This document shows, piece by piece, positions 7,543 to 17,517 of a DNA stretch of 34,533 bases. The DNA is from JBAVQS01 sp049694275. Its GTDB lineage: Bacteria; Chloroflexota; Anaerolineae; UBA4142; SHND01. The position numbers and the translations under genes are program-made. The stretch spans positions 1 through 34,533 of the forward strand of contig JBAVQS010000109.1 of assembly GCA_049694275.1 (NCBI GenBank), given 5' to 3'. Below the pieces are notes generated by a model. That model worked only from the letters and a program-made list of their open reading frames with translations. It had not been told where the DNA came from and ran no database searches. The first letter of the stretch is position 1. Every line of letters begins with the position of its first letter.

Positions 7543-9540
7543 TTACCCTTCGGCAGTGCTCGGGCCGCCGCGGCGGCGCTCGCGCAATATCTTGGCACGT
7601 TCCTGAAGCCCCTGGAAGAAATCGCTGTCGACGATCTCGCTCACCTCTTTCTGGCGCTTGGCCTCATCGATCTCGATCTTGAGTTGCTGGATCTGCTGGC
7701 GCAGGCCCTGCTCACGGATATAAGCTTCGAGCGCGGCGATCGCCAGGTCCGAGAAGGACTCCATCATCTGCTGCAGATTCTGATCGAAGGGGACCACCTG
7801 GTGCGTTTCGGCATCCCGCGCATCCATCAATTGCATCACGCCCAGGACCTGGTTCTGACTGTTCTTGAGCGGAATGGCCAGCAGGGTGGTCGGCATCTCG
7901 TCCGTGTGCGTCCAATCGGTGCTAAAGTCCAGGTCGTCGGCCTGTTTGACATCATGAATGGAGATCGATATGCCGTCAATCGCCGCGCGGGCGGGAAGCA
8001 CGCGGCGGTTGGGCGCGCCGGCGGCATCGACAAGCGGCAGCGGCGGGAAGGTAATCTCTTTGCCGGTTGTGCCGCCGAGGGCCAGATGCATCGAGTCATC
8101 GCGAAAGACGACGTACTTGAGACTATTCTCTGGCGTCTTCAAGTACAGCGTCGCCGCCTCGGCTTTGCAAAAGTCCTTGGCCTCGACCAGCATCTTTTCG
8201 AGGAGCAGATTAAAATCCTTTTCGGACGCCAGCTCGACGCCGATGGGAATGACGACTTCGAGTAGGTCGTCGGCGCGCTTTTTCTCTTTGCGAACCCGCA
8301 GAAGGGTCTGGCGCAACTGGCTAGTCATGTTGTTAAAGGTTTCGGCCAGGATGCCCGTCTCGTCCTTGGATTCAACACTGGCCTGCGCCTCCAATTCGCC
8401 GCTGCGAATCCGTTCGGCGACCTGCGTCAAACGGCTGACCGGCCCGGCGATGAAGCGGCGAGCGAAAAAGACCAGCAGTACACCGACCAGGAGCGCAACG
8501 AAACCGGAAGCGAGAATCAATTGATTGGCGGTGGCGAGGTCCTGCTGCCCGGTGCCCAATTCCTGCGTCAACAAAGTCTGTTCACCCTCGACCATCTGGT
8601 TCAAGAGCGCTTGCATATTGTCCGTCTGCGGGACAGCGACCGTGCTGAACTGGTAGAGATCCTCCCGCCAATGCGGCCCTTCCACTGCCTGGAACAGTTG
8701 CGGCGGGAGCTTGAGAAACGAATCGCGGTTCGTCCCGATCTTGTCAAGCAGTTGCTGCTGATTGGCATCGAACTTGCTCCGGTCGTTCGACAGCCGCTGC
8801 CAGTAGCTATCGTTGGCAGTCTGGTTGACCTGGTACTCGCCACGGAACACCCGGTTGCGTGTGGTAACATAACCGCGCAAGGCCGAGAACATGGCGGCAA
8901 AGGTCCCCTGAAAGTGCGCCAGGTCTTGCAGCACCCCGACACTATCGGCCGACGCGGTTTGCGTTTCAATCAGGGTGTTGATGTTGATGAGTACCTGGCC
9001 GGCATAGACCGTGCCGTCGGTGCTGAGCAAGCGGTAAGCCGGCTCACGGTCGAGCTGGTCATCACGCAAATCGAACAGGGTCCCAGGGAGCGCCTTCCAC
9101 TTGGTATAAGCTTCTTCCAACTGAGCGAGACGCGATTGATCCTGCGGATCGAGATAGGGCTGGAGCTGGTCGAGGTTCGCGAGGTCCGCCTCAAAAGCCT
9201 GGGTGGACTGGGCATAGCTGTCGCGATATTTCTGGTCGCCCAACGCCAGGTAGCCGCGCATGTCCGAGAGCATGCGCAGCAGGTCAGCCTGGGCGCGGGA
9301 GGCGGCCAGCGCTGCCGGGACGCGCACATCGCTCGTCTGGTTAATTTTCTGCGTCGCCTGATAACTGCCATAATAGCTGACGCCTGCGCTGAGGAACACA
9401 AGGATGACGAGAATGCCATAGCCGAGCGTCAGCTTGGTGCCGATCTTGAGATTCTGCATATAGCCGAGGAGGCCCCGGCTCGACAAAGCGTCGACGGTCG
9501 CGAGGCTCAGCGGACCGAGTCGCGTGGGTTGAGTGCTCAT
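7543..9540 (-). CDS. Membrane HAMP-GAF sensor-like protein without output domain
   Basis: This is a 665-residue protein. Transmembrane segment 1 is at about 35-57. A long helical extracytoplasmic region (about 60-340) resembles four-helix-bundle sensor domains and includes the LLRMLSDMRGYLALGD motif common in such sensors. Transmembrane segment 2 is at about 343-364. HAMP follows (about 365-420, RRFIAGPVSRLTQVAERIRSGEL), then a GAF domain (about 435-605) and a charged coiled-coil tail (about 610-655, containing KRQKEVSEIVDSDFFQGLQ). No kinase, cyclase, phosphatase or methyl-accepting module follows, so signalling must pass to a partner, plausibly the MinD-like protein 4 nt downstream. I chose ATG 9540 because it overlaps the stop of the solute-binding gene (ATGA). 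A GGAGG lies about 10 nt upstream. The ligand is unknown. Confidence 0.85.
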   Translation of the reverse strand: MSTQPTRLGPLSLATVDALSSRGLLGYMQNLKIGTKLTLGYGILVILVFLSAGVSYYGSYQATQKINQTSDVRVPAALAASRAQADLLRMLSDMRGYLALGDQKYRDSYAQSTQAFEADLANLDQLQPYLDPQDQSRLAQLEEAYTKWKALPGTLFDLRDDQLDREPAYRLLSTDGTVYAGQVLININTLIETQTASADSVGVLQDLAHFQGTFAAMFSALRGYVTTRNRVFRGEYQVNQTANDSYWQRLSNDRSKFDANQQQLLDKIGTNRDSFLKLPPQLFQAVEGPHWREDLYQFSTVAVPQTDNMQALLNQMVEGEQTLLTQELGTGQQDLATANQLILASGFVALLVGVLLVFFARRFIAGPVSRLTQVAERIRSGELEAQASVESKDETGILAETFNNMTSQLRQTLLRVRKEKKRADDLLEVVIPIGVELASEKDFNLLLEKMLVEAKDFCKAEAATLYLKTPENSLKYVVFRDDSMHLALGGTTGKEITFPPLPLVDAAGAPNRRVLPARAAIDGISISIHDVKQADDLDFSTDWTHTDEMPTTLLAIPLKNSQNQVLGVMQLMDARDAETHQVVPFDQNLQQMMESFSDLAIAALEAYIREQGLRQQIQQLKIEIDEAKRQKEVSEIVDSDFFQGLQERAKILRERRRGGPSTAEG

Positions 9541-11351
9541 GGGGTAACTCGCCTCCAATCCTTGATATTCCAGGTGTTCATATCCCACGGCGTCAGGTCA
9601 ACACCCTGAATGGTCCGGCTGACCCCTTGCGCGTCGGCCAGATATACTACCGGGATCATGACCACGTCCTTGGTCAGCATGTCATTCATCTGGATGATGA
9701 GTTGGGCGCGCTTGGCCGGATCCAGCTCCGTCTGGCTCTGCTGGAACAGGTTCTCATAGTCCGGGCTGCACCAGCGCTCGTCGTTACCGCCTACCCAGTT
9801 GTTGGCTTTTTGGGGAATCTGCGCGCACGTCCAATTTTGCATATAGGCGCTGGGGTCCGGGTTGACGCTGCGGATGGCAAATTCCTGCATGTCCGCATTG
9901 AAACAGGTATCGCCGTCGGGATTGGATGCGCCGCAGTCGGCAAAGAGGATGCCCGAGTCCACAATCTTGAGCTCGACATCCACCCCGATCGATTTGAGCG
10001 CATCCTGAACAATCTGGCGAATCTGTGGAAAGTGCGTGCTGGGGGTCACATAGGTCACTTTCATCTTGACCCCATTCTTTTCCCGGACGCCGGTATTGTT
10101 CACATCCTTCCAGCCCGCCTGATCCAACAGGTCCGCCGCTTTCTTCAGGTCAAAATTATAGAAAGCGTTCGGCGAAGCGTATTGCGGCGGAGCGACAAGG
10201 TCATTCGTCGTGGGCTTGCCGACCGGGCCGTAGAGCGCCGCCATCGCTTCGCGGTTGATGGCATACGCAAAGGCCTGGCGCACGAGCGGGTCGGCAAAGA
10301 AGGGGTGTGGGAATTTCAAGCTAGACCGTTCGCCATCGCTCGTCGCCTGGCGCGGATCGGTTCGGTTCAGCATAATCCGATCGACCTTGGCGCCAAAGTT
10401 CGTCACCAGTTGGCCAGTCGTCGATTTGGCAAGGTTGGCCAGATCGGTCGGCGCCAGTTTGCCCATATTGTATGCATAGTCGACCGAGCCATCTTCAAAG
10501 ACCAACCGCGCGGCTTCGTCAACTGTACCGCCGCCACGCATTTCGATCTTGCTAAAGTACGGCTTGTCCGCCTCGCGGAAATAGGGATTGGGTTCAAAGA
10601 CGATCTTGTTGGTCTGCAAGATCTGTGCGCCCAGAAACAGCACCTCTTGCGGCTTGATACCAGGAGCAACGGCTCGGTAGGGACCGGTCCCGATGGGCAG
10701 CGTATTAGCCGGCGCCTTGGCGGCGTTTTCGTTGTTATAGGCGTCATAAATGTGCTTGGGCAAAATCGCCCCCTGAACACCGACGAATGGCAACGCCCAG
10801 GCCGGATTGACATCCGTAAAGTTGAGCTTGACTGTGTAGGGATCGACGACGTCGATGCTCTTGATAACCTTGTAGATCGAAGCGGTCTTGGCTTTGACCT
10901 TGGCATTGGTAGCAAATTGATAAGTGAACAGAACATCGTCCGCCGTAAACGGCTGACCATCCGACCATTTCACGTTCTGCTTGAGTTTCCAGGTCACGGA
11001 CTTGCCGTCCGCCGCGAGCTCCCCATTGTCCTTGGAGGGAATTTCGGCGGCGAGGAAGGGGACAAGAATCCCATTCTTGTCAAAGCTCGCGAGCGGTTCG
11101 AGAGTAATTCGGCTCGGTTCCCAATCTTTGACCGACGAAGTTAAATGCGGGTTCAGAGTTGTCGGGGTATCCGTATTGACAATATAGAGCGTATCCCCCA
11201 CGCCGCGCCCGGTTGTCCGAACGGTGGGAGTCGCCTGGGGCTTGACGCCGGTAATCTTGGGGACGCTGCTCGTCGCGCATCCGGCGAGCAGCGCCAGCAG
11301 CAGGAAGAAAAAGAGAGCAAATGCAGGTATCCTCATACGAGTATTAGACAT
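9537..11351 (-). CDS. Family 5 extracellular solute-binding lipoprotein (oligopeptide-type)
   Basis: This 604-residue protein has a lipoprotein signal (hydrophobic stretch FALFFFLLLALLAGC, lipidated Cys25) and a full SBP_bac_5 domain. Family features include the N-terminal DTPTTLNPHLTSSV, ITLEPLASFD and the WSDGQPFTADDVLFTYQF motif, with a typical C-terminal YENLFQQSQTELDPAKRAQLI segment. Such proteins bind peptides or similar ligands outside the membrane and deliver them to permeases. No permease or ATPase of that type is in the window. It follows the second NRPS by 34 nt on the same strand and is translationally coupled (ATGA) to the HAMP-GAF sensor. A sensing role is therefore as likely as uptake. 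I chose the ATG at 11351 for its AAAGGAG ribosome site; an alternative ATG lies at 11366. Confidence 0.92.
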   Translation of the reverse strand: MSNTRMRIPAFALFFFLLLALLAGCATSSVPKITGVKPQATPTVRTTGRGVGDTLYIVNTDTPTTLNPHLTSSVKDWEPSRITLEPLASFDKNGILVPFLAAEIPSKDNGELAADGKSVTWKLKQNVKWSDGQPFTADDVLFTYQFATNAKVKAKTASIYKVIKSIDVVDPYTVKLNFTDVNPAWALPFVGVQGAILPKHIYDAYNNENAAKAPANTLPIGTGPYRAVAPGIKPQEVLFLGAQILQTNKIVFEPNPYFREADKPYFSKIEMRGGGTVDEAARLVFEDGSVDYAYNMGKLAPTDLANLAKSTTGQLVTNFGAKVDRIMLNRTDPRQATSDGERSSLKFPHPFFADPLVRQAFAYAINREAMAALYGPVGKPTTNDLVAPPQYASPNAFYNFDLKKAADLLDQAGWKDVNNTGVREKNGVKMKVTYVTPSTHFPQIRQIVQDALKSIGVDVELKIVDSGILFADCGASNPDGDTCFNADMQEFAIRSVNPDPSAYMQNWTCAQIPQKANNWVGGNDERWCSPDYENLFQQSQTELDPAKRAQLIIQMNDMLTKDVVMIPVVYLADAQGVSRTIQGVDLTPWDMNTWNIKDWRRVTP

Positions 11352-11385
11352 ATTTCTCCTTTGCACAGGATGATGCGCAACAAAT

Positions 11386-14300
11386 TCAGCGCATCAGATC
11401 GACCAGGCATTGGGTTGGACTGTCAACCATGCTTGCCAGCAGGGACTCGAGTCGATTCAGCAGTTGCCGCGCCGTGTCAGAGTCCAGGCGCCGCGCATCC
11501 CAGGTCAGATACAAAGCGAGTTCCTTTCCGGGCACGGCCATCAGGCCGAGAGGATAATGCCACCAATCAACACCATCGACCGTCTGAGTCTCCAGCACGT
11601 CTTCGCCGGCCCGGTCTAATATGGCAGGCGCTGGCGCGAACATTCGCGGATAATTTTGAAAACGCAGAAAGCTATCAAAAAAGGGCGTCTGAATTGTTAT
11701 ATTACCCCATTCCTTTATTTGTGGCAATGCCCAATAGTCATGCTCGCGCATCTCAATCTGGAGCGTCTGCAATTGGCCCAGCCAGGAGACGAGCGGGACA
11801 TCGGGCAACACCTGAACCGGCATAGGCAACGTACGCACGAACGGCCCAATCATCTGCTCGACGCCGGCCAAACCGGTCGGACGGCCGGACACGGTCACAC
11901 CAAACGTCACATCTTTTCTACCGCTGTAGCGCGACAGGAGGAGCGCAAACGCCCCTTGTAGCAGAGTATTGGGAGTGAGACGGTGCTGTTGGGCAAAGGC
12001 ATACCATTGCGCCGTCGTCGCCGCCGAAACCAGAGCGTGCGCCGCCATCGGCAAAGCCACCTCACCGGGCGATCCATTCGCCGCAAACAAGGGCGCTGGA
12101 TCACAGGAGGCCAACGCCTTTTGCCAGAACGCTTGCGCCCGGTCCCGATCAGCCACATCCTGCCAGCGGTCGAGCAACCAGGCGATATAATCGCGAAAAG
12201 GATAGAGGGGCAGATCGATGGTCGTCCCTGAATGAAACGCGCGATACAGGCTGATGATCTCTTGCCAGAGTGGACCAATCGACCATCCATCCAGGGTAAG
12301 ATGGTGATGGGTCCAGATGAGATAATGCGTAGTGGGGTCCAGGCGGACCAACGTCCAGCGCATCAAGGGCGGATGCGCCAGGTCAAACCCGAGCGCCTGG
12401 TCCTCGCGAATGAGCGCGGCGAGGCGGTCACGCTGCTCGCTCGCAGAAAGGCCTGACCAATCCTGTTCGCGCCACAGTGGCAACGTCTGCCGTAATACAA
12501 TCTGAAGGGAATCACCATTCGCCAGCGCGTGGCGCATAAAAGCAGTGCGCAACGGCGCATGGTGTGCGATCACCTGTTGCCAAGCCTGTTTAAACGCATC
12601 GACGTCGAGCACCCCGCGCAGTTTATACTCTTGCTGAATAACGTAAATCGGGGGACGCGCATCCCACGCCTCCGCCAGCATCTCTGCCTGGCCTGGCGCA
12701 AGCGGATAGATCGCCTCCCAATCGGGATAGGCCTGTACAAGTAGTTCAAGTCTGGAACGATCCAGTTGTACCAATGCCAGATCACCGGTAGGGAGAAGGG
12801 ACCCACTCCGTGACAAGCAATACGTGATAAGCGAACGTAGCGCTTGAAGGAAAGCCTCGGCCAAGCGCGCGACGGTCTCGCGCCGGTGGACCCGCGTGCC
12901 AAAGGTCCATGATACGATGAGACGCCTGCCAATGATCTGCGCGGTCACATCCAACAGATAACGTCGGGGCGCGTGCGGCGAATGTTCCGGGCCCAGCATT
13001 TCCGCAGAGGCGCTCCAAAGGTCGGTCGTCAGCGTCTGGTCGAATTGGCCCAGATAGTTAAAGCAGAGCCCGGCCGGAGGCTGAGCGCGCAACTTGGCGA
13101 CCAGCAACGGATCGGGAGAGAGATAGTACAGTACGCCATACGCGACTCCCTTGTTCGGAATCCGCTCCAACTGTTCCTTGATGTGGACCAGCGCCTCGCC
13201 CGGTGCGGCCGCTGCCGGCAGATCGAGCCAGACCGGATAGACGGACGTAAACCAGCCCACCGTACGCGAGAGATCCAAATTGCCGGACAGCTCTTGGCGA
13301 CCATGTCCTTCGAGATCAATGCGCACATGGCGCTGCCCGGTCCACGCCGTCCAAGTCTGCGCCAGCGCCGTAAGCAGCACATCGTTCATCTGCGTATGGT
13401 AAACCGGCGGCACATCCTGAAGCAGCGCTCGCGTCTCGTCCTCGGTGAGCGCAACCGACACCGTATCTGCGAATGCTTCAAAGTTATTCGCAACGCCCGC
13501 CGGATCGTCGACCGGGAGCAGAGGCGCCGGCTCTGATCGACTGAGCCAGTATTCGACCTCCTCCGGCTGTGGTGTGCGCGCGTACTCACTCTGCGCTTTA
13601 GCCCAGCGTTTGTACGAACTTGTCTTGTCTGGAAGTCGGATTTGTTCGCCGCGCTCGACCTGACCATAGACGGTCTGCAAATCCTCCAGCAGGATGCGCC
13701 AGGATACACCGTCAACAACCAGGTGATGAATGACGATAAAAAGCTGATCGGCGGCAACGGCGCCCCGCTTGAACCATGCAACACGTATCAACGGGCCGTT
13801 CGCAAGATTCAACCCGCGCTGCATTTCGGCCGCCCGGTCCTCCATCTGCTGCGCCTGTTCCAACGCGGCCACGGTAGAGAGATCAATCACATCGAAGGAG
13901 ACCTGATCATCAGGCAGGGCAATCCACTGTCGCCACTCGCCCGCCGCGCGTTCGTAGCGGAGACGCAGCGCATCGTGATGCTTCAGAATCGCGGCGAGCG
14001 CCGTCTTGAGAAACGCGGGGACCAACGGGCGGCGCAGCATGAGCAACATGGACTGATTCCAGTGATTCGGCTCGGCGTGGTCCTGCTCGAAAAATCGCCG
14101 CTGAATCGGCGTGAGGAGCACCGGGCCGGTCGCCGGGCCCTGTTCGACAACCGGCGCGGGAACGTGAGCGACAACCGTTGCCAGCCCGGCAATCGTCTGG
14201 TACTGAAAGAGGTGTCGCGGGGCAAGCCGGTAGCCCGCCTGAGTCGCACGCGCGACGATTTGTAAACTGAGGATGGAATCGCCGCCGAGGTCAAAGAAAT

Positions 14301-17300
14301 TATCGTGAATACCGACCCGGTCAACGCCCAGGACCTTTTGCCAGATATCCGCCAGGATCTGCTCGGCCGGGGTCCGCGGCGCGACAAAGGACTGCGCCAA
14401 TTCCGGGCGCGCAGAATCAGGGTCGGGCAGACGCCGGTGATCGATCTTGCCATTCGACGTCAGCGGGAATGCCTCCATCAAGACAAAGGCAGCAGGAATC
14501 ATGTAATCAGGAAGTTGAGTCTTGATAAAGCCGCGTAGTTCGTCGATGGGCAGGGCACTCTCCCCTTGCGGCCGGATATACGCGATGAGCTGTTTGTGCC
14601 CGGTTCCCTGATCAACCTCACGCGCCACCAACAATGCTTCTAGCACGCGCGGGTGCTGTTCCAGGACCGTCTCAATCTCGCCCAATTCGATACGATATCC
14701 GCGGATCTTGACCTGGCGGTCAACGCGGCCGAGAAATTCAATTGTACCGTCCGGCAGATAGCGCGCCCGGTCGCCCGTCCGGTACAATCGCTCGCCGGGT
14801 GTGCTCGCAAAAGGATTGGGAACAAAGCGCGCGGCGGTCTGATCGGGACGATGCAGGTAACCGCGGGCAAGGCCGGCCCCACCGATATAGAGCTCACCCG
14901 GGACGCCAAGAGGAACCAACCGGAGATGCACATCAAGCAAATAGACTTGGGCATTCCGCACCGGCCGGCCAATATTGGGTGCGAGTGCAGTGGGCAGAAC
15001 GGGACCAATAGTCGAATCGACTGTACATTCAGTCGGGCCGTACAAGTCGTAAAAGGTAAGAGGCGATGCCGACGCGAGGGTCAGCCAGAGGGTCAAGTCG
15101 ATTGCCTCCCCTGCGACCAATACCTTGCACAATGCCAGCCCGGTACGCGCCAGCAAACCTGCCGCCAGCAACAGACGCAATTGGGATGGCGTACAATCCA
15201 GCACGTCGAGGCGGTACCGCTCAATATAGTCCAGCAGCGCCGGACCATCAAACCGGATGTCGCCGGGAATAATATGGAGCGTATGCCCATTCAAGAGCTG
15301 AATCCACTGCTTGACCGAAGTATCAAAAGACAGGGGCCCGTTCACACTCACGTTCAGCGGGACCGGCGAGGAGGGCGCGTAGACAGCATGGTCCAATGCC
15401 GCCCATAAATTGAGCACGGAGCGGTGCTGGATCACGACGCCTTTCGGAATACCGGTCGAGCCTGATGTATAGATCAGGTATGCGGTATTCTCGGGAAGCG
15501 CGCGGCCGATGGGGTTCTCCTCGCGCTCACGCACAACTCTATTCCCGCCGGTATCAAGGCAAACAACCTGCGCAGCCATAACAGGTAAGCGCGAGGTGAG
15601 ATGCTGCTGCGTGACGAGAACCGGCGCGCCGCTATCTTGGAGCATCATGGCCAATCGCTCCGGGGGATAGTCGGGGTCTATAGGCACAAAAGCGCCGCCC
15701 GCCTTGAGAATGCCCAGTACCCCGACCAGCATGTCGAGTGAACGCTCGACACACAACCCAACGCAGACTTCGGGGCCGACCTGTTGCTCGATCAAAAAAT
15801 GCGCGAGCAGATTGGCGCGCCGGTTTAACGCGTCGAACGTGAGCGTGTCCCCCTGGTATGAGAGCGCGACTGCGTGGGGTGTCCGCGCCACCTGCGCCTC
15901 AAACAACTGGTGGATGCATTCGTCCTGGCGGTAGGGAGCGGCGGTATCGTTCCAATCCAACAACAGGCGGCGATCCTCCTCGGCGCTCAACAACGATAGG
16001 TCGTCAATCCGTTGCGACGGGTCGCGCGCAATTTCTTCCAACAGGTTGCGCAGACGCCCGATCATTTGGTTGATCGTCGCCGCTTCAAAGAGGTCCGTGC
16101 TATAAGTCAGGGTTCCGGCAATTCCAGCCTGATCTTCCTCCAGGGACAGACTCTGATCGAACTTGGCAGTGCCGGTATCGATCGGCAGCGGAGTAGCACG
16201 AATTCCATCCAGTTCCAATCCTGCGCCGGGTGTATTCTGAAGCGAGAACATGACCTGGAATATTGGGGTCTCACTCAGACTGCGTTCCGGGTGCAGAACC
16301 TCGACCAGTTTTTCGAACGGAATGTCCTGGTGATCCAAAGCCCCCAGCACGATTTCCCGTATGCCTGCGACGAGCTCCTGAAAGGTGGGATTGCCTGAGA
16401 GATCGACGCGCAGGGCGAGCGTATTGGCAAAAAAACCGATGAGCGGCTCGAGCTCGCGGCGATTCCGATTTGCGACCGTCGTGCCAATGACAATATCCGG
16501 TTGGCCGCTGTGGCGCGCCAGCCAGATGGCAACCGCCCCGAGGAGCGTCATAAAGAGCGTGACATTCGATTGCTGGCCGAACGTATTGAGCCTGTCCCGC
16601 AACAGCGACGAAAACGCGAAATACTCGGTCCGGCCGTTGGGGCGGCGCACAGCAGGACGGGGATGATCAGTCGGGAGTTCGAGGGCTGGCGCGCCGGCGA
16701 GCTGCGCTTGCCAATAGCTCAGTTGCCGGGCCAACACTTCGCCCTTGAGCCACTCCCGCTGCCACCGGGCAAAATCGGCATACTGAATGGGCAGCGGAGG
16801 CAAGGGGCTGGGATCGCCTTTCAGAAAGGCGTGATAGAGCGCAGAGAGCTCCGCCAACAGCACTCCGAGCGACCACCCATCGCCAATGATATGGTGCATG
16901 ACCCAAAGGAACACATGCTCTGATGCATCCAGGCGGATGAGGGTGGCTCTCGCCAGAGGCCCCAGAGAGAGGTCAAAGGGACGCCGCGCCTCGCCCGCTA
17001 ACATCCGTTGCACCGCGGGCTCCTTCTCAGCAAAAGGCAGCGTCGAAAGGTCTATCATCTCTATGGGCAGAGGCTGATCGGCGTCCATCACCTGCACCGG
17101 TGCGCCGTCGATCAGGGAAAAGCGCGCGTGCAACACCGCGTGTCGCCCGGCGATCTCCTGGAAGCTTGTCTTGAGGATTGGAATATCAAGGGGACCGCGG
17201 AGGCGGTAAGCAAAGGGAATGTTATAGGTCGGGCTTGGCCCATCTAATTGATCGAGAAAGACCAGACGTTGTTGCGCAAACGAGAGCGGAATTTCTCCGG

Positions 17301-17517
17301 TGCGTGGAAAGGTGGGGATGGCATCATCCGCCAATGGGGACAGCGGCCCATTCTGTTGCACAAAGGAGATCAGCTCGGCTTTGAGTGCGACCAGTTCAGC
17401 CCGCAGGGCAGGAGTGAGCGCGCCCTGGGGAGCGCTTACCCGTAGACTCTCACCTTCAACCCATACCCGTATTTGCAGGCGACGCAGTTCACCGACAAGC
17501 TCCGGGAGACTGCTCAC
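11386..17517 (-). CDS. Nonribosomal peptide synthetase, TubC-C-A-T-E-C
   Basis: This is a 2043-residue NRPS. An N-terminal TubC-type docking domain (about 1-55) is followed by condensation (HHIIGDG near 205), adenylation (YTSGSTGIPKG near 682, YGPTEC, GKIDHRRLP), carrier domain (LGGDSILSLQ, Ser1081), epimerisation (PIQRRFFEQDH, HHLVVDGVSW near 1262, FNYLGQF) and a second full condensation domain (about 1600-2043, HHLTLDGWS near 1737) that ends the protein. There is no thioesterase or reductase. Pocket residues read by alignment to GrsA are D-T-K-D-L-A-L-V-D plus the invariant Lys. This resembles the glutamate code as I remember it, so a D-Glu-like residue is plausible. I chose GTG 17517 because it overlaps the upstream stop (GTGA) and starts the docking domain. 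The terminal C domain may release the chain by condensation or cyclisation. Confidence 0.93.
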   Translation of the reverse strand: MSSLPELVGELRRLQIRVWVEGESLRVSAPQGALTPALRAELVALKAELISFVQQNGPLSPLADDAIPTFPRTGEIPLSFAQQRLVFLDQLDGPSPTYNIPFAYRLRGPLDIPILKTSFQEIAGRHAVLHARFSLIDGAPVQVMDADQPLPIEMIDLSTLPFAEKEPAVQRMLAGEARRPFDLSLGPLARATLIRLDASEHVFLWVMHHIIGDGWSLGVLLAELSALYHAFLKGDPSPLPPLPIQYADFARWQREWLKGEVLARQLSYWQAQLAGAPALELPTDHPRPAVRRPNGRTEYFAFSSLLRDRLNTFGQQSNVTLFMTLLGAVAIWLARHSGQPDIVIGTTVANRNRRELEPLIGFFANTLALRVDLSGNPTFQELVAGIREIVLGALDHQDIPFEKLVEVLHPERSLSETPIFQVMFSLQNTPGAGLELDGIRATPLPIDTGTAKFDQSLSLEEDQAGIAGTLTYSTDLFEAATINQMIGRLRNLLEEIARDPSQRIDDLSLLSAEEDRRLLLDWNDTAAPYRQDECIHQLFEAQVARTPHAVALSYQGDTLTFDALNRRANLLAHFLIEQQVGPEVCVGLCVERSLDMLVGVLGILKAGGAFVPIDPDYPPERLAMMLQDSGAPVLVTQQHLTSRLPVMAAQVVCLDTGGNRVVREREENPIGRALPENTAYLIYTSGSTGIPKGVVIQHRSVLNLWAALDHAVYAPSSPVPLNVSVNGPLSFDTSVKQWIQLLNGHTLHIIPGDIRFDGPALLDYIERYRLDVLDCTPSQLRLLLAAGLLARTGLALCKVLVAGEAIDLTLWLTLASASPLTFYDLYGPTECTVDSTIGPVLPTALAPNIGRPVRNAQVYLLDVHLRLVPLGVPGELYIGGAGLARGYLHRPDQTAARFVPNPFASTPGERLYRTGDRARYLPDGTIEFLGRVDRQVKIRGYRIELGEIETVLEQHPRVLEALLVAREVDQGTGHKQLIAYIRPQGESALPIDELRGFIKTQLPDYMIPAAFVLMEAFPLTSNGKIDHRRLPDPDSARPELAQSFVAPRTPAEQILADIWQKVLGVDRVGIHDNFFDLGGDSILSLQIVARATQAGYRLAPRHLFQYQTIAGLATVVAHVPAPVVEQGPATGPVLLTPIQRRFFEQDHAEPNHWNQSMLLMLRRPLVPAFLKTALAAILKHHDALRLRYERAAGEWRQWIALPDDQVSFDVIDLSTVAALEQAQQMEDRAAEMQRGLNLANGPLIRVAWFKRGAVAADQLFIVIHHLVVDGVSWRILLEDLQTVYGQVERGEQIRLPDKTSSYKRWAKAQSEYARTPQPEEVEYWLSRSEPAPLLPVDDPAGVANNFEAFADTVSVALTEDETRALLQDVPPVYHTQMNDVLLTALAQTWTAWTGQRHVRIDLEGHGRQELSGNLDLSRTVGWFTSVYPVWLDLPAAAAPGEALVHIKEQLERIPNKGVAYGVLYYLSPDPLLVAKLRAQPPAGLCFNYLGQFDQTLTTDLWSASAEMLGPEHSPHAPRRYLLDVTAQIIGRRLIVSWTFGTRVHRRETVARLAEAFLQALRSLITYCLSRSGSLLPTGDLALVQLDRSRLELLVQAYPDWEAIYPLAPGQAEMLAEAWDARPPIYVIQQEYKLRGVLDVDAFKQAWQQVIAHHAPLRTAFMRHALANGDSLQIVLRQTLPLWREQDWSGLSASEQRDRLAALIREDQALGFDLAHPPLMRWTLVRLDPTTHYLIWTHHHLTLDGWSIGPLWQEIISLYRAFHSGTTIDLPLYPFRDYIAWLLDRWQDVADRDRAQAFWQKALASCDPAPLFAANGSPGEVALPMAAHALVSAATTAQWYAFAQQHRLTPNTLLQGAFALLLSRYSGRKDVTFGVTVSGRPTGLAGVEQMIGPFVRTLPMPVQVLPDVPLVSWLGQLQTLQIEMREHDYWALPQIKEWGNITIQTPFFDSFLRFQNYPRMFAPAPAILDRAGEDVLETQTVDGVDWWHYPLGLMAVPGKELALYLTWDARRLDSDTARQLLNRLESLLASMVDSPTQCLVDLMR

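Noticed and set aside
8521..9609. 362-codon plus-strand frame
   Set aside because: It is antisense to the HAMP-GAF gene, with no recognisable motif or ribosome site.
9627..11144. 505-codon open frame on the plus strand
   Set aside because: It lies fully antisense to the solute-binding lipoprotein, whose domain and lipobox are clear. The composition looks like a GC-bias shadow.
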